From the NCBI RefSeq assembly GCF_008831285.2, contig NC_045138.2, forward strand, positions 40,539,115 to 40,603,114: a stretch of 64,000 nucleotides of DNA, written 5' to 3'. This stretch comes from Nymphaea colorata. Lineage: Eukaryota; Streptophyta; Magnoliopsida; Nymphaeales; Nymphaeaceae. Position 1 is the stretch's first letter. Each line of letters begins with the position of its first letter. The translations under genes were made by a program, and so were the position numbers. Positions 1-13,900 of the stretch are shown in pieces. The notes under the pieces are model-generated. The model made no database searches, was not told where the DNA came from, and was given only the letters and a program-made list of their open reading frames with translations.

Positions 1-223
1 TCAGCTCTTTGAATTTTTTATATAACATGGTTGCTAATCCTGGAACTCGGACAAGTGACTCGTCCCTAGAATCACTTGGGTAGGTTGTTTGGATATATAT
101 ATAAGTAACGTTAGGTGGTGAGCAGAAGAAGTATTTCATCATAGTATAAACTTCATCTTTTCTCCTATTTCTCAAGGTTTCAAGCTTGCTTGAACAAGTA
201 GTGATTTTTCAAATTTATAACAG

Positions 224-322
224 TAAGGAATATATTTGTAATTTTTGTCAATATAATATATTTTAAGGAATATATTTGTAATTTTTGTCAATATAATATA
301 TTTGTAACTTTTGTCAATATAT
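224..322. repeat. 40-bp tandem direct repeat, about 2.5 copies
   Basis: The unit starting TAAGGAATATATTTGTA occurs at 224-263 and again at 264-303. A third, partial copy with small changes follows to about 322. The copies are almost identical, which suggests a recent local duplication. No coding or regulatory role is visible. Confidence 0.75.
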
Positions 323-692
323 TAAAAAACAACCGGCTACTTCAACCATTTTAGGTTGTTTTTTTTTTCTAAGAATCCAACCAAATCTAAATTGAAATTG
401 GATTGTAAAAAATGTTGAGGAATAACTGTCGTACTTCTTTCATAAATTGGATTCTTTGGCATGTCTTTGTGTATGAGGATGTCCATTTTGTTATTCGGCT
501 ACGCACCGTCTTTTGTTTGTTGTTGTTGGGTGACTCAGTTGCTCAGTCTATCAACACTCTCATCACCCTTTTATTTTGTTTTATTGTACTGCTTTATTGT
601 ATATTTTTTTTTGTATTTTGTTGTTGTGGTTTGTTTTTATATCTAGAAGACTTTTTGTTTCTAAATTTTTTTATGTTTTTTCATTATGTTGG

Positions 693-840
<148 letters not shown>

Positions 841-3791
841 AAAATCGACTTCTATTTCATTTTTTTTAAATCCAACCCTACAAATGCCATGCTATATGCC
901 ATTGGCTAATTTAATATGGTGGAAAAGGTCATTTGAATCGATCAACACTAACATTGTTATCGATAAAAAATACACAGTAGTAAAGTAGAAAATTTTGAGA
1001 AAATAATCATTTATAATAATTAAATTAGCACGACTTGGTTGACACTGATTATTCACCGGGAAGAACCGCTTGACTTAGGCGATGACTTGGGCGAGTCGTT
1101 TGACTTGGATGAGTTAACTCATACACGGGAGGCCCTTATTTTCCGATCAAGACCCCCAAGTCCAACCAAGTCAGCGAGTCAACTCGTAACCACGGGATCG
1201 AGCTATCAATTGGTAACCTCGGAAATAATAAAAAACTAGGTCTTAACTTTTTAAGATAAAATTTAAAAGAGCTACCCATTAACAGAAAACATTAATTTTG
1301 AATATAAAATCATAAAAAATATACAAGCGTGTCTAAAAGGTTATGCAATTAAATACAAAAAAACAGCGACGTTAAAATCAATCATGAATCGGTCCCATTG
1401 ATTGATAAGATACTGATCAAAAGAGAACAAGCGTCCGGTAATTAAGTAATTTTAAACTTTAAATTTCTTTATATGTTTGAAATTAGTTGATTTTAACATC
1501 ATAAAAGAAAATCACCCAATAGGGACTGATGAGCATTTTCTCAAGGTTTTAAAAAAAAAGAAAACGATGGAAACGAATACTTACAACATTTATGTTCCAG
1601 CTTAGTTAGCAAAATAATTATCTTTTATAAATGTGGCAGACACCACAAGTGAAATTAACTAGGGAATAGTTTTAAACTAAAGAAAACCATAAGCGTCAAA
1701 GTTTATTTCCACTTCTCTTTATTAAATGTTTAACACCTAGCAGTAAAAGAAAAATGTCTAAACTGTATTAAACGTTAGTTGATATTATCTGATTTACAAA
1801 TGGATGGTGATAAATGTTTTACTATAATTTTTGGGTAAGATTCATAAAACACTTCTAACTACCAAACGATCCATTAAGTTCACATCTAAAACTTAACAAA
1901 TCTGTAGATTTTAAAAAGCCGGTTAGCGGCTACTTTCTATCCCTTTCATAGAAAGGAGCCCTTGTAATTATATACATTTAATTATATTGGAATCTGCTCA
2001 ACTCTACCATGTCAATTTTAAAAAATAAAAAGTTTTCCAATGATTTTTTTTTAATTTAAAAAAAACTATTTTTGGTGTAAAACCCTCAAGGTCATATCTT
2101 TATTCTTCTAAGATTCTACCATGCTTTTGTCTCTAGATGTACCTTGAATGCATTCTTCAACCCTAATGTATGTCGCAACTACCATTATTTGCTACCGAAA
2201 AGAATAATGCATCAAAACATGACAGTGACTATAAGATTTGAATCTTGAACCGCGCCATGTTACCCGCTTGCATTTTATATCTGAAAAAATTAAAGAATTT
2301 TTTTTTAAATATTGGAGGCGAGAGAGACCACTCCTTTTAGCAAACTGATTTCAAAATAGGCTGATTTTAGAGTGATTTTAATTGATTCAGACCGAATCCG
2401 CAAATGATCTGATTCAGTGGATTCAAAAGTGCCGTGTGCCAATTAAAAATTTATCTTATTATTATTTTTTTTAATATATTATTTTTTTACTATGCTTGCA
2501 ACATTATTTAGATGGCAGAGCTTGTAGTTATGAATGTCATGATTTTGATTTCTCATGTCTACATCATGAAGAAAGAAATTCGACACGAACGGACATGATT
2601 TTGACATTACAAAACAATGACTTGACAAAGGAATGAAATAGTGGTTCCATGCCCACAGTTGGCAGATCGCCGATAATAGATGAAATAATTGTGCTTTTAA
2701 TTGCTGGGAAATGGATTCCCAGGAAAATTAATCGTCGGTTGCCGATTCCAAACTACGAACTCAGTGGCACGCCTGGACTCTCTCCATTTCAGTCAACAAA
2801 TAAAAATAACTAAATAAGTATTTTGGCTGCACCATATACGTTAGGTGCATACGAAAACAAATATATTTTGTATAAAAATATTTCATTAGCTTTAAAAAAA
2901 AATGTGGTCACATGTAAGTGCACTGTAGTATCCTTTGAATTTTAATTTCATATTGAGCGGTTAGTTGGTTGCTAGTTGGTTGTTTATTTTACTTAAAGTA
3001 GGCAATTGTGTTTAACTAAAAGGCAATTATTTGAATTAATCATGGCTGCTGGGAATTGAGATTAGGAATATAAATGAATCGGATTTGAATTGGATATAGC
3101 ATTTACCATATTGAATTTCTTATATGTTCATATATTTGCATTCCAATCCAACCTTTGAATTCGCGATTGAATCTAAACTCCATGCTTACTGTCTGAATTT
3201 ATCTAAAGTTAAATTTGAATACCATCAAGATGTCATTTCTTAGGTTCAAAGTCTTTTTGAGGCAAGAAAGCTGAATATCTAATCTGAATCCAATTCATTA
3301 ACACGAAACTACATTTTTCTTGTGAACCAACTTAAAATAGACTTTTATGTTTATAATAAAATAAAAAGAAAAATAAAATATTAAAGATTGGAAAACAAAA
3401 AACTCTAATTCATGTAGAAATTTGACGAGGTTAAATGTAATTATGTTTGATTATTAACTAAGGTGATTTTTTTTCTCTAAAATTAACCCCAAGGAATTCC
3501 AATTCCAATTACCAGGTCAAACTCTAATGCTGCGTTAATTACTCATGGGGTGATCCACACTGTCAAGGTCCGTAACCAACAATCCGCCAGCTGGTGAAGT
3601 CGATAAAGCAAAGACAGTTTCGGGGAAGAAAACACGATCATTTTTCAACGTGGCAGAAGATTGGAGACAGCTTGATTCTTAAATCAGCATTTGATGATTT
3701 TCTAGCTGTCGTAACACCTGGGCTGCAATGGAACCGGATGCTGCCCGTAGGTTTAACCGGTAGGCCCGGTGGCTAGGGCTTCACCTCGTGC

Positions 3792-3800
3792 CTATAAATA
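3792..3800 (+). promoter_or_regulatory. TATA box, likely distal promoter of the ERD15-like gene
   Basis: CTATAAATA is followed about 30 bases later by a GC-richer, purine-rich stretch typical of a plant 5' UTR. A good splice donor (AAAG|GTAAAC) lies at 3940/3941. An ACGTGGC word (ABRE-like core) lies about 145 bases upstream at 3647. I infer that this promoter drives a non-coding first exon (about 3825-3940) spliced to 8373, ahead of the ERD15 start codon. A second TATA-like word at 8345-8353, immediately upstream of that exon, is the competing explanation. Confidence 0.45.
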
Positions 3801-4949
3801 CCGCGATATCCCCTAGCCCCCCGCCTCCAGGACGCGTAAGCTTCGGGTTGGATAGACTGTGAGTGGAGGAGAGAGAAAGAGGGAGGGGTCAAATTCCCAA
3901 GAAAACGTTTACTCAGAGACCACAGCCAAACGCCGGAAAGGTAAACGCTTTCCTCTTCGTCTTCTTCTTACTTTTTCATCGTCTTCTTGGAAAGGAAGAA
4001 AACTAGGGATTGTTGGCGAAATTCCTTCGTTTAGTTCATGAATTCGTTCATGAAAACTTGCTGTCGCGGCATCAGGGGGCGTCCGTCATCATTCTTGGCT
4101 CAATCCGTTGGCCTGAGGTCCACGGAATGACGGGAATGGCCTTTTCTGGCTTCGGTATATGCGAATTGCTTGTGTCTATTTAGCACGATTGTTTCGTAAC
4201 GATTCGTGAGCTATGTCTTCATCCGCGGTTTCCGAGGGATCGGATTTCGTTTAGTCGTGCTTTTTGTTGCTTTCTGCTTTCTCTTTGGAGAGAGTGTCCA
4301 CACGGAGCCTTCTGGAATTCTGTACGATGTTTTCGATATGGATTTCGGGAGCCAGGGAGTCCTTTGCGACTTTGCGTTATGTTCCGTTCTAGATTTTCAA
4401 TTTCGCTTCATCTTCTTCTGATTTGGCGCTGATATGAAGGTGCGGCTTCAATTATTCTGCTGTTTCCATCAGTTGATCTTTTAACTATTTCCGACTAGTT
4501 TTGGTGATTCTGGACAAACGTTCTTCATTCCTCCATAATTTCCAAGGAGTCCCTTTCAAGGAAATTGATCAGACAGGAACAGAAACACTGACAGAGGAAG
4601 ACACCTGTCTCTCTCTCTCGCTCTCTAAGTTGTTTGTGGACTTTTGTTCCTTTTTTACCTCTTTAATTTCTTCTTCTCTTTTACGCGGCTTCCGGGCTTG
4701 AGTTACGTATCTGAAAGCCTAGTGCCGGACTCTCCGCGTTTTTGCTTTTAAAAGGGGAAAAATATCACCCGACAGCCCTAGCTCACAGGGCCTTCATAAA
4801 TTCGCGGTAGTTTACTTTATTGGCGTTTCGCCGGTGGCACGCACCCGCGTGGTTACAACGGCAAACCGCCAAGATGGACTTCATGTGAAGAGCCCGTCCC
4901 CTCAATGGTTCTTTATCAGCCGCCTAGTTTGACCGGTGAATCCATTGGT

Positions 4950-5110
4950 AGGCAGACGGTGCTTTGCTCAGCTGGTTGTCGTTCTTCCTGCTCTGGATCC
5001 AATCTTAGACAAATGGGTCATATCCAGGATTTTGCCATTTCTGGCTGATCCTGAGTTCGACTCCGGTCGACTTTTTGTATTCCGCTGTCAGGATCTAACC
5101 CTGGCTTGCA
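4950..5110 (+). mobile_element. SINE-like fragment with tRNA-type promoter words
   Basis: A box-A-like word, TTGCTCAGCTGGTTG (about 4965-4979), is followed about 90 bases later by the box-B-like GAGTTCGACTCC (about 5053-5064). The spacing is larger than in a tRNA gene, and no cloverleaf or target-site duplication was found. A tRNA-derived SINE remnant is the best guess. Confidence 0.3.
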
Positions 5111-5118
5111 CTTGAAGT

Positions 5119-5347
5119 TAGGGATGTAAATAGACTGGATATATCCAATTACCAACTTACATTTGAACCGCGTAGCAGGATTTGGTAAAGATCTGATTAT
5201 GTATAGATATCAGATATTATACCTGACCTGAAATGGGCTTTAAAAGATAAAATTCAAATCTGGTTCTGAATCTAAATTTGGATCCAAGTACTATGAAATC
5301 CGATTAGAAGTTGGATCTGTCCAGAGTCCCAACGATTTACATCCCTA
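5119..5347. mobile_element. MITE with perfect 13-bp terminal inverted repeats
   Basis: The left end TAGGGATGTAAAT (5119-5131) is the exact reverse complement of the right end ATTTACATCCCTA (5335-5347). The 229-bp element is AT-rich and has no coding capacity. I could not find an intact target-site duplication, so the superfamily is uncertain; hAT is plausible from length and end sequence. Confidence 0.65.
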
Positions 5348-8300
5348 GTGAAATCGCGTAGGCATTAGGCAAGTGTTCATAATGCCCGTCTCTTGTTGAG
5401 TTTTGCCTGTTCATGAATGAGCGGGGAAAGCGTCTCGCTAAATAGGCGAGATGACACGCCCCCTGATGCAGATACATTGCACTAGATACTCTTCGTTTAT
5501 TGTCTCCTGGGGCCCTACCAGGTGGCTTGTGTGGCATTTAGTCTTTGCGGGTTAGGTCAAGACACTCTGCAATTGATGTAAAGCTTGTTTTCCCGAAAAT
5601 TGGGTTTGCCTGTCTTGCCTTGCCATGTGATGGTTCAGACTTTGTGCAGAATTAATGTATTTTTCAAAATTTGTATCGCATGGTCATGATGTCCACTTTT
5701 TTTAAACCACAACTCTATATTTGGATCGACTACTTTGCATTTGTGAATGATTTTACAAGAATCGAGAATTTAACGATTTTTTAGATTTTGTTAGGTTCGA
5801 GGATCCTTATTCAAATAAACTGATGAAATGATTGTTCTAACTTTTGAATAATGATAGGGGTAGTCATATGGTCAAATTTTTGAAGAAAATACATGAAACT
5901 GCTTTATAAATGCAATGGCTCGATTTTTGGCAATTATGTTATACCGGATGATCTCTTATTTGCAATTAGGGGAACTGAAATCAGAGTTCGACGGGCCATA
6001 CTCATAGTATGGTACTATCATGTAGAGGAGGCATAATAAAATATTAAATAAACGATGGATTGAAATTGATGTTTAAACTCAATAAAGCACTTACAGAGGG
6101 TTGTTTAATCTCTCTAAAGACAATAGAAACATTTCATAATTTAGTAAAATCTCGTCATTCAAGGTTAACAATTCATTGCCAGATCCATTAGCCAAGCTAA
6201 TAGGGTGCCGATAATCCGTCCCGTGAAGGCAATCAGCCATCGAACTTGTCACCCTTTTAAAAGCACTCCGCTGGTATGGGGTTGCCATAAAGTGCGATCA
6301 GATCCGGCCGTTTACCAAATGCCTGAATCATCTTTAAATGCCTAAAACACGCTTTGAACGGAAGCTTGCGTCTGTACTGTTAGTGCACATTCATCGCCGT
6401 TTCTTGTGCCTTAATGGTGGGGTTCACTAAAAGGATGAACTGTTAGTGCTTAGGGTGGTGGCCGAAAGCTGTCATCAAAATTGAAAATAGTCATGTCCAC
6501 AAAGGGTTGCACCTTGAATAACATTTTACGGTAGACATAGATTTTATATTTGCTCATAATTGTTGGGTCCCTACTCTTGGCTTGTAATTTAGATTCTCAA
6601 GGAGAGACGGAGGAGTTTCCTGAAAAATTTCTTTGGGGAATGAGGTTTCGCATCTTCCAATGAGTCGCCTACTTCTCCTGCAACCATTACTTTTGCATGT
6701 TATGAGAAAAACGAGATACTTTACCAAAGGGAGTCCCGAAAGAAACGAGTATGCTGATGAATGGATGGAGGATTTCTTGAAGGATTTTGTCCCACTTTTC
6801 ACCGAAAAAAAATCGAACTTCCATTTTTCCTTATAAACGAAAAAGCTGAGACACTTTTGCGACACTTGCACATGACACGACGGAACTCGAATTATTTAGA
6901 TTCCATGGTTTTTGCGTGGCGAACTGTGACTGGCTTGACAGGAAAGTGCGGGTTGGACTTTAAGGGAAGCGCTGCCGTGGTAACCTTGGGACCGTAGGTT
7001 TGTGAACCCCCGTTTGTCCTTTTGCCCTAGGCTCAGCTGCTGCGTACACGAGTAATTATTTTGCTGGAAGGTTCATCCCCACCCACACAGCCTAATTATT
7101 TTGTCTTTTTCTTATGAAACTGCAACCCGTCTAACACTTGTTTTTCCTAGAACAAAGCAGCTTTCCTTCAAACTTTGAGGCTTTTTTTTGGGTGTATGGT
7201 GCAAAGTCGAATCCTTAAGTAGCGGTCCTGGCTGAAAAAAATATCACGGTCGGCCTCGACTCTAGTAAGTACACTTGTTTGCGCATTGGCAATCAATGGT
7301 ATCCGACGAGAGGCGAACCTGTGGCCAGTGGTCGCTGTCTACACTACCCTAGCATTTTTAAAGCGTTTGGTTGCTTTAACCTTGCCCTCACTTCAACTCA
7401 AAAATTACAGCTGTTAAAATATTTCAAAAAGAAAATTTCACAATAATACATTAATTTCTTCTTCAAAGAACTAATGTTTAACCTTCAAACCCAAGAGCAT
7501 CTTGTCATGCCTTCAAACCTAAAAGCGTACGTTTGGTTAGCCCTTAGAAAGTGAGCGTCATTTTATAAGAACATTGTTTAAAAACCCTCTACGGCAGAAG
7601 CGCAGGCTTACAGAGGAATACTGCTCGATAAGAAGTGAGGTTTCCACTTCCTGTTCAACGGATTGGATTCACCTAGCCTTCCTTTGTTCTAGTAGCAGAT
7701 GCTTTATTTGCTGTGTAAATAGAGCATCTTAATTATGATTCTGTCTCTTGCATCATCATGATCCATGGTATATTTAATTAGAAAGTTGGAGAAAAAAGAA
7801 ATCAAGAAAAGTGAATATGGCTTCAGTTGGCTTCAGGACTTTCTTTAGTTTATAACTAATCATTCTTATAGGTACCACTTCCTGCTCCTTGGATCCTGCT
7901 GAAGGGTCTAATCTAACGCCAACAAAATTATTCGACCTGCACCTGCCACATGGTGTGTTGTAGACTGTTTCTTCATTTATCTCTTGAACATCTCTTTACT
8001 GCATTTAATATTTTAACGTACAACCGAACTCGCCGTCGTTTAAACTACATAAATATTACCGAGCCGTTCAAGCCTTAAAGTATCTTTTGTGTTATTCGTC
8101 CATGTGGTGCTTCGTGGCTTATTTGTTTTTTGTTTTATTTTTTCTTGAAATAAAAAAATCAAGGCGTATGCCACTGTCACATGGTGGACTCCACCGCATC
8201 TTTTGGACGTGCACTCCTTTTTTTCTTGTACGCGGAAAGAGTAACACAGTTTACTTGTTCCTAGCTATATGTTTTTGGTTACTGAATTGTGTATGAATTA

Positions 8301-8421
8301 GTAAAGCCGTTGGGCATGATAGCGTCTCCCTCTCTCTCTCTCCCCATATAAAGAGTTGCAATTGTTGCGCAGGCTTCTAAATCAAAAAGAGAACGAGCGG
8401 TTGATGAGACGATAATAATTC

Positions 8422-9415
8422 ATGGCAGCAGCACCAGGAATCATCAGATCCTCACTTAACCCGAATGCACCTCCCTTCATCCCCTCCTCCTTTCAGCGGG
8501 TGGAGGACTTCTCTCCGGAGTGGTGGGAGCTCGTGAAATCATCGACGTGGTTCCGAGACTACTGGGTGGATCAGCACCAGGAGATCGTCGATGGTGTTAG
8601 CAATGCCGGAGAGGAAGATGACATTGTGGCTCTTCTGCCGGAAACCTTCGAGCTAGAGGAATTTCCCGATCTTCTCGATGAAGGGGTATTCTTTCAGCCT
8701 GAGCAGCCGAAGCATCTGATGAGCAATCAAAATGGCGATCTTAATCAAGAGAAATTACGACTGGGTAATTCACTATGTTCATTAGGCCATGACGTTATGT
8801 GACATACCTTGATAATAATAATCCCAAATGAATTCGGTTTTTGCACATACAAATTTGTGCTACCACACCGCCACCGGTGCTCTTTATCCATGTTGCTGGC
8901 AGAACAGAAGACCATGGTGGCTTTTGGAAAAGTTGCCCATTGGGGACCCTTTCCTTATCCTTCCGGTTGTGCTTTCCATTGTCGTTGCTATCCATTTTGA
9001 AAGCTTTCAAATATCTATCATTTCTTTATTTCTGAGAATAGTCCAAAACCCGTATGATATATTTCTTTCATGTCTTTGATGTGGGGACTGTTGAGAATCG
9101 TCCTCTTACGGACCATTGGTTTGTTCTTCTAGATCCTTTTTCTGAAAGATGATGAATGATGATGAAATCCCTTTAACGTCCACAGTAATTTTCCTTTTCC
9201 CAAAAAGCCAAACTCTTTTCAGGGTACATTTTAGCAGGCCTGCTCGTTACTTAAAATTTTGCTGTACTATGTGGCTTGCAGACATAGCAGAGAGCCTGGG
9301 TTTGAAATCGCCAGGAGGCGGGACGTGGGAGCAGCGGGCCAAGTACTGGGAGAAACCACCGCAGACCGTCAGCCCCAGGACCCCCAACCGTAGGATCATT
9401 CAGCAGCCGCGATGA
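8422..9415 (+). CDS. ERD15: ERD15-like PAM2-motif protein
   Basis: Coding exons are 8422-8764 and 9282-9415, giving 158 residues. The donor is CTGG|GTAATT, the acceptor TTGCAG|ACATAG, and the frame continues across the junction. Near the N-terminus is a PAM2 motif (about residues 10-24, [15 protein letters not shown]), which in this family binds the MLLE domain of poly(A)-binding protein. It is followed by the conserved PEWWELV..STW.RDYW block (about 32-48), an acidic middle, and the family's C-terminal QPR ending (IIQQPR). Arabidopsis ERD15 is a small, acidic, dehydration- and ABA-responsive protein; a similar role here is inference. The length fits the family (about 160). The ATG is the first in the exon. 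Transcription may start 4.6 kb upstream, with a spliced 5' UTR. Confidence 0.93.
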
Positions 9416-10911
9416 TCATCTTCACAAGAAAGAAGGGGACACTGCCGTGAGAACTCTCTTGAGTTTTGTCTGCAACTCGCTCTCCCTTCCTTTCCCCTCC
9501 TTTTGTTTATTTCCTGTAAAGGGATGCTTAAATATCTGAAGTTGGTCACATGTCTCCTGGCAGCGATCTCTGTTAAGTAAATTTCGGTGAATATTATCTT
9601 TCTCTCTTCCTCCCACATCACTGCCGCGCCCTCTCTGCATCTTTCATTTCAACCCGTGCCCTCCCACAAGTTGAGCATAACCAAGTATACTGTGAACCCT
9701 GAGCTTTCCCTTGGTGCTGCCTTCAGAAGGCAAGGTGGTCGCTGAAGGGTTCGATTCTCGTGGATGGTTAGGGAGCCAACCTCTCACCAGGGGCCGCCTA
9801 TTTAACCCTTCGATACTAGTACGGCCCTTATAATAAGCCAAGGTTCAAAAAAAGATTTCGTGGGAAAGGATTTCCATGGGAATGGGCAATCACTTGAAGA
9901 TAGCAAATGGAACGACCTAGGAATATCGCCATTAATCAAATTAACGGTGGGCACTAGCTGTTTACACAGCAAGGAAAAAGAAAAAAAAACCGTCTTTTTC
10001 TGGGCATATTTTGACACGAAGCTACTTGAAAGAAAAGGACCCGACAATTATAGGAGACAATGCAAGTTTCCCTTACAAGATCGCCACAAAAATTACAACT
10101 TAAAACAAATGAAAATCCTCCACAGCATCCGAAAGATTTAAAACATAAAAAATCCTTTTTTTTGGGTTGGAAATTTTGTTTCCCTTTCACATAATTCCAT
10201 AATTGGTAGTGTGTACACATGAAGACTTTATGCTAAACAAGCGAAGATATAATGACATAAATTTTCCATATCAGCCCTTCCAATGCGTCGCATGTGAATC
10301 ATGTCTTCAAGTTATACTTAGAAAAAGGTGGCCACGCACAAGAGCCTTCGGAACAACCTGAAAACCTGGCTGTCGGCAGTTTAGCCGCAGATCCACCTTG
10401 GAGCTACTACAGCCATGGGTGTCTGACACCTAGATTCATCCTCCCCGGCCTTTGTGCAACCTTCTAAGCTTCCAGGAAGCAATTATAACTAAAACCAACA
10501 TTTGGAGACAATCACTTCATCGCATTACTTATGAGCTTAGCTCCCAGCGAACGCAGAAGCCGAGGAAAGCACACCATCAAAGAGAGGCAGGCGCTAAAGG
10601 GAATGGGGATCCGATAAAATTGATACGATAGCCATTGCATTAAACTCATGGAGATATTAGTGTGGACTGTTTATTATGGGATCAGTGTACTACTACAACT
10701 TATCCATGAAGGCAAAGATAAATAAAGCGAGACAAAAACATAACTTTAATCTATTCAAAATGAAAAATTTTTAAACAGACAACTGGCGAACACTCAAGCC
10801 TCTGCACTTCATTCGAAATATTGGCGTATAAGGACACGTCCACATAACATGGAACAAGGTAAAATGTGGAAAAAAGGGCTAGCTTATTTTGCCTGTATGA
10901 AGCCATTAGAG
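9416..10911. other. Convergent intergenic region, ERD15-like and THUMP genes
   Basis: The two flanking genes point towards each other, so this interval should hold both 3' UTRs. The first 200 bases are the likely ERD15 3' UTR. A SINE-like segment occupies about 9640-9855. The rest shows no coding signal. Confidence 0.6.
9640..9855. mobile_element. SINE-like segment with box-B-like word
   Basis: The segment contains AAGGTGGTCGCTGAAGGG next to a strong box-B match, GGGTTCGATTCTCG (about 9747-9760), and ends in an A-rich tail near 9848-9854. Neither a clear box A nor a target-site duplication was found. It looks like a tRNA-derived short interspersed element inserted downstream of the ERD15-like gene. 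Confidence 0.3.
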
Positions 10912-13900
10912 TCAAGACTTGGAGGAGGTCAGCTGCCGGAGATTGTATTTGGCAAGTTCCTTGTACCTTTGGACCACACCTATTAAGCAGACAGTCTGCA
11001 AGAACAATAACAATGGTTTTATACTGAGTTAGAAGCACGGTAATAGGAACTCTATGCAAACAGGAAGATAAAAGGCAAAAGGTGCCACAAAAATTGGATG
11101 TAAGACGGGTCACAAGACCTTGCCTTCACTAGACCTGACAAAAGTCACTTGACCACTCATTGCAATACCAACTTTGGATGTGCTTATCCACAGCTTTACC
11201 GCATGATTGGAAAAATATAGATGTTGTATGAACTATAAAACTAGATTTCATGTTTTCTACTTGAATACAGTTGTCACAAGAGTACGACTCACAACTAAAA
11301 TGAAGACTACGATTTGCCATGATACATATAAACACACATATAAATATATATCAGTCCTAGTCATGACAGTAGACAAAAACTAATCTTAAATTGCATCTGC
11401 TATTTACATCCATTGGTGAAGAGATCCACTAAGATCAGAAGCAAATGCACCCAGTTTGATGAAAAAACAAATTAAGCAAATCTTTAATTAGAAATTTAAT
11501 ACATCCCTACGGATTGACATAGCTAATATTGTTTTCTGCTATATAATACCACAACAATATCCACTTGTATCGCCTGCCACAGGTGGTACAATAGCCCTAT
11601 GGACATAGGATACATTAACCGCAATTACTTGATCAAATGACAAGGCAACATGTTCAGATATGCATGCCACTGATGTTGGGTATAGTAATGATTTTACAGT
11701 TGGACCCCAAATTGACTTCAAACAATTTTACTCAACCTTGTTTAAGATGATGACCTAGAAGTGACATAAATATTGTATAACCTCATCAGGACTATCATGT
11801 GCACAAGCCCCAGTCTCAGTATCCTTTTTCTCAGGGTCATACACTGTATGGTCATTTTATTCCAGAACATACGTACTTGCATAAACATAACTTTTAACAA
11901 TTGAGGAGGAGTACCCAATTAAAAGAAATTTGGTATAAGCAGACTCCACATATGATGCAGATGTAAAAAATAAATACACATCAAAAAGTATGACAAAGAC
12001 AGAACTTTTCTATAGAGAACAATGCACAACCATTGACTGTTACCACATGAAACACCAAAGAATACAGGAAAGACATCCTTGTTTCTACATGAATATCCTA
12101 CTGATACCCTAAGGATCTGGAAACTACAAAGAGAAAACAGTAATTATAAAACAAATTTGTCATGAATTTCACAAAATTACATGGAACACCGGCTTCAGTG
12201 CAGGTCAACAGGTTTGCTTGGTAACATTGCAAATGCAGAGTAATGGCATCACCAATTGCTTACTACAACAAGTATGAACTAAAATACAGTAAGATAAAAT
12301 GTTCTATCCCAAGAAACAAATGGACAAGTGCACGAGCAGATAGATGGTCAATAGAACTCTCAGTTAGAAAAAAGATTTCATGATGCTTCACATTCATCAT
12401 GTCAATTTCAGAAAGGCAGTAAGTGATTAAAAAGATGGTGCAAAATCACACACTGACCTTGACAATCTGCACGACAATGGTCTTATCTGGATTGCTGAGA
12501 TCCACCTTATGTGGCTTGGGAACAGATTTGGCAACTACATCTATGATTTTTGACCGTTCAATTCCAGTGTTTGCACGGGCATCATATAATACTGCAAACT
12601 GTAAAAAAATGGAAAATACACTTGAGACAGCCTGTGAGGGATATCAATAACCATATTCATGTGAAGACAGTCCCATGACTCCCATCATCCCTCGACATAT
12701 GGAAGAAAACTTGTCCTCGAGAAGTAAAGCAATTACAAAATCCTTCCAAGGTCAGCCGATGTGATCAACACAATATTAGGAGCATACTTATTTCTTTTTT
12801 CTCCTCCAGAGAAATGTAAACACGAAAGTGTCAGTAGAATAGGCACTGAGAATACCTTTTGTGATGCACCTTCAGCTGGAAAGTGTTGGGAAACTAGTGG
12901 TTTAATTGCCTCAGAAATTTCTTCCTCAGATGCATAGCATGTTAGTTCAACTGGTAATAACCGCAAGATGAACCTGAACAAAAGCAGCAGTTATTGAAAG
13001 ATTCATGTAAACTATCATCACCAAGATGGACAGAAAGGAAAATGAGATGCTAAAAGAGTAAGTGAATTTAAACAATCACATAATGATTAGAATTTGAGTG
13101 TAAACCTAGACATGTGTTTCCTTGTAGAAGCAGCTGTTGTCATCAAATGTTCTACAATCTTGGTTGGACCAGGATCTCCAGAGGATTTATTCATCCGGAC
13201 GAAGATAATCCCATTACAGCCTGAATCGAGACTTGCAAAACGTCTCTAATTAGCAAAAAGCAAAAAGAATGTAATTAGCTTATAGATTACAACATAATAA
13301 TGTATTAAGAAAATTGTTTGAAGAAGCAAGGGCAAAAAGAAAACACACACACACACACGTACACGCAGTATATAAACAAAACCAATATCAACCTAATAAA
13401 AGATCAAAAATTGAAACTAGCATAGATCAATACACCACGTGATACTGTGCAGATCGCAATTAAACAAATTGTTGAAAAAATGTGATGGACATTATTAAAT
13501 AAAATAGGTACACTGTTTGCAAATTGCAATTTGCATAGAAAGCCCTACTTCAATGCTGCATCTGCAAGTTAAAACTTAAACCCATTCACCAAAGTAGACC
13601 CACAAGTCTAAACCAACTGCAGAAGAAAGGATGTGACCAAGACTGAACTGGATGAAAATTCAAAAAAGGTGTTTGCAGTTCAGAAAATATCAGCAAAATA
13701 ACAGACTTTAACTTTTCTATATTTTTCTGAAATAAGTTGGTTGCTTATGTGTGTGCAATCACCAAGAGAAAGCTATTACTTCACTGCCCCACATTTTTTA
13801 CCAGTTAGCTTGCTGGTAGACAACTGCTGTGCTCTTTTTCCAATTGGGTGGATCAGGAAACTAGCGGAACATCAGCTTACACTCCATATTTCATGCCTTC

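Larger units (their letters stand above)
3941..8372 (+). other. Putative 4.4-kb intron in the 5' UTR of the ERD15-like gene
   Basis: The interval starts with GTAAAC after CCGGAAAG and ends with a pyrimidine-rich tract and GCGCAG just before the exon carrying the ERD15 start codon at 8422. No protein gene is recognisable inside. It contains a SINE-like segment (about 4950-5110) and a MITE-like element (5119-5347). If transcription instead starts from the TATA-like word at 8345, this is simply intergenic DNA. Confidence 0.4.

Noticed and set aside
5050-5070. tRNA-like box B suggesting a tRNA gene
   Set aside because: The box A to box B spacing is about 90 bases, and no acceptor stem or anticodon arm could be drawn, so a SINE-like remnant is more likely than a tRNA.
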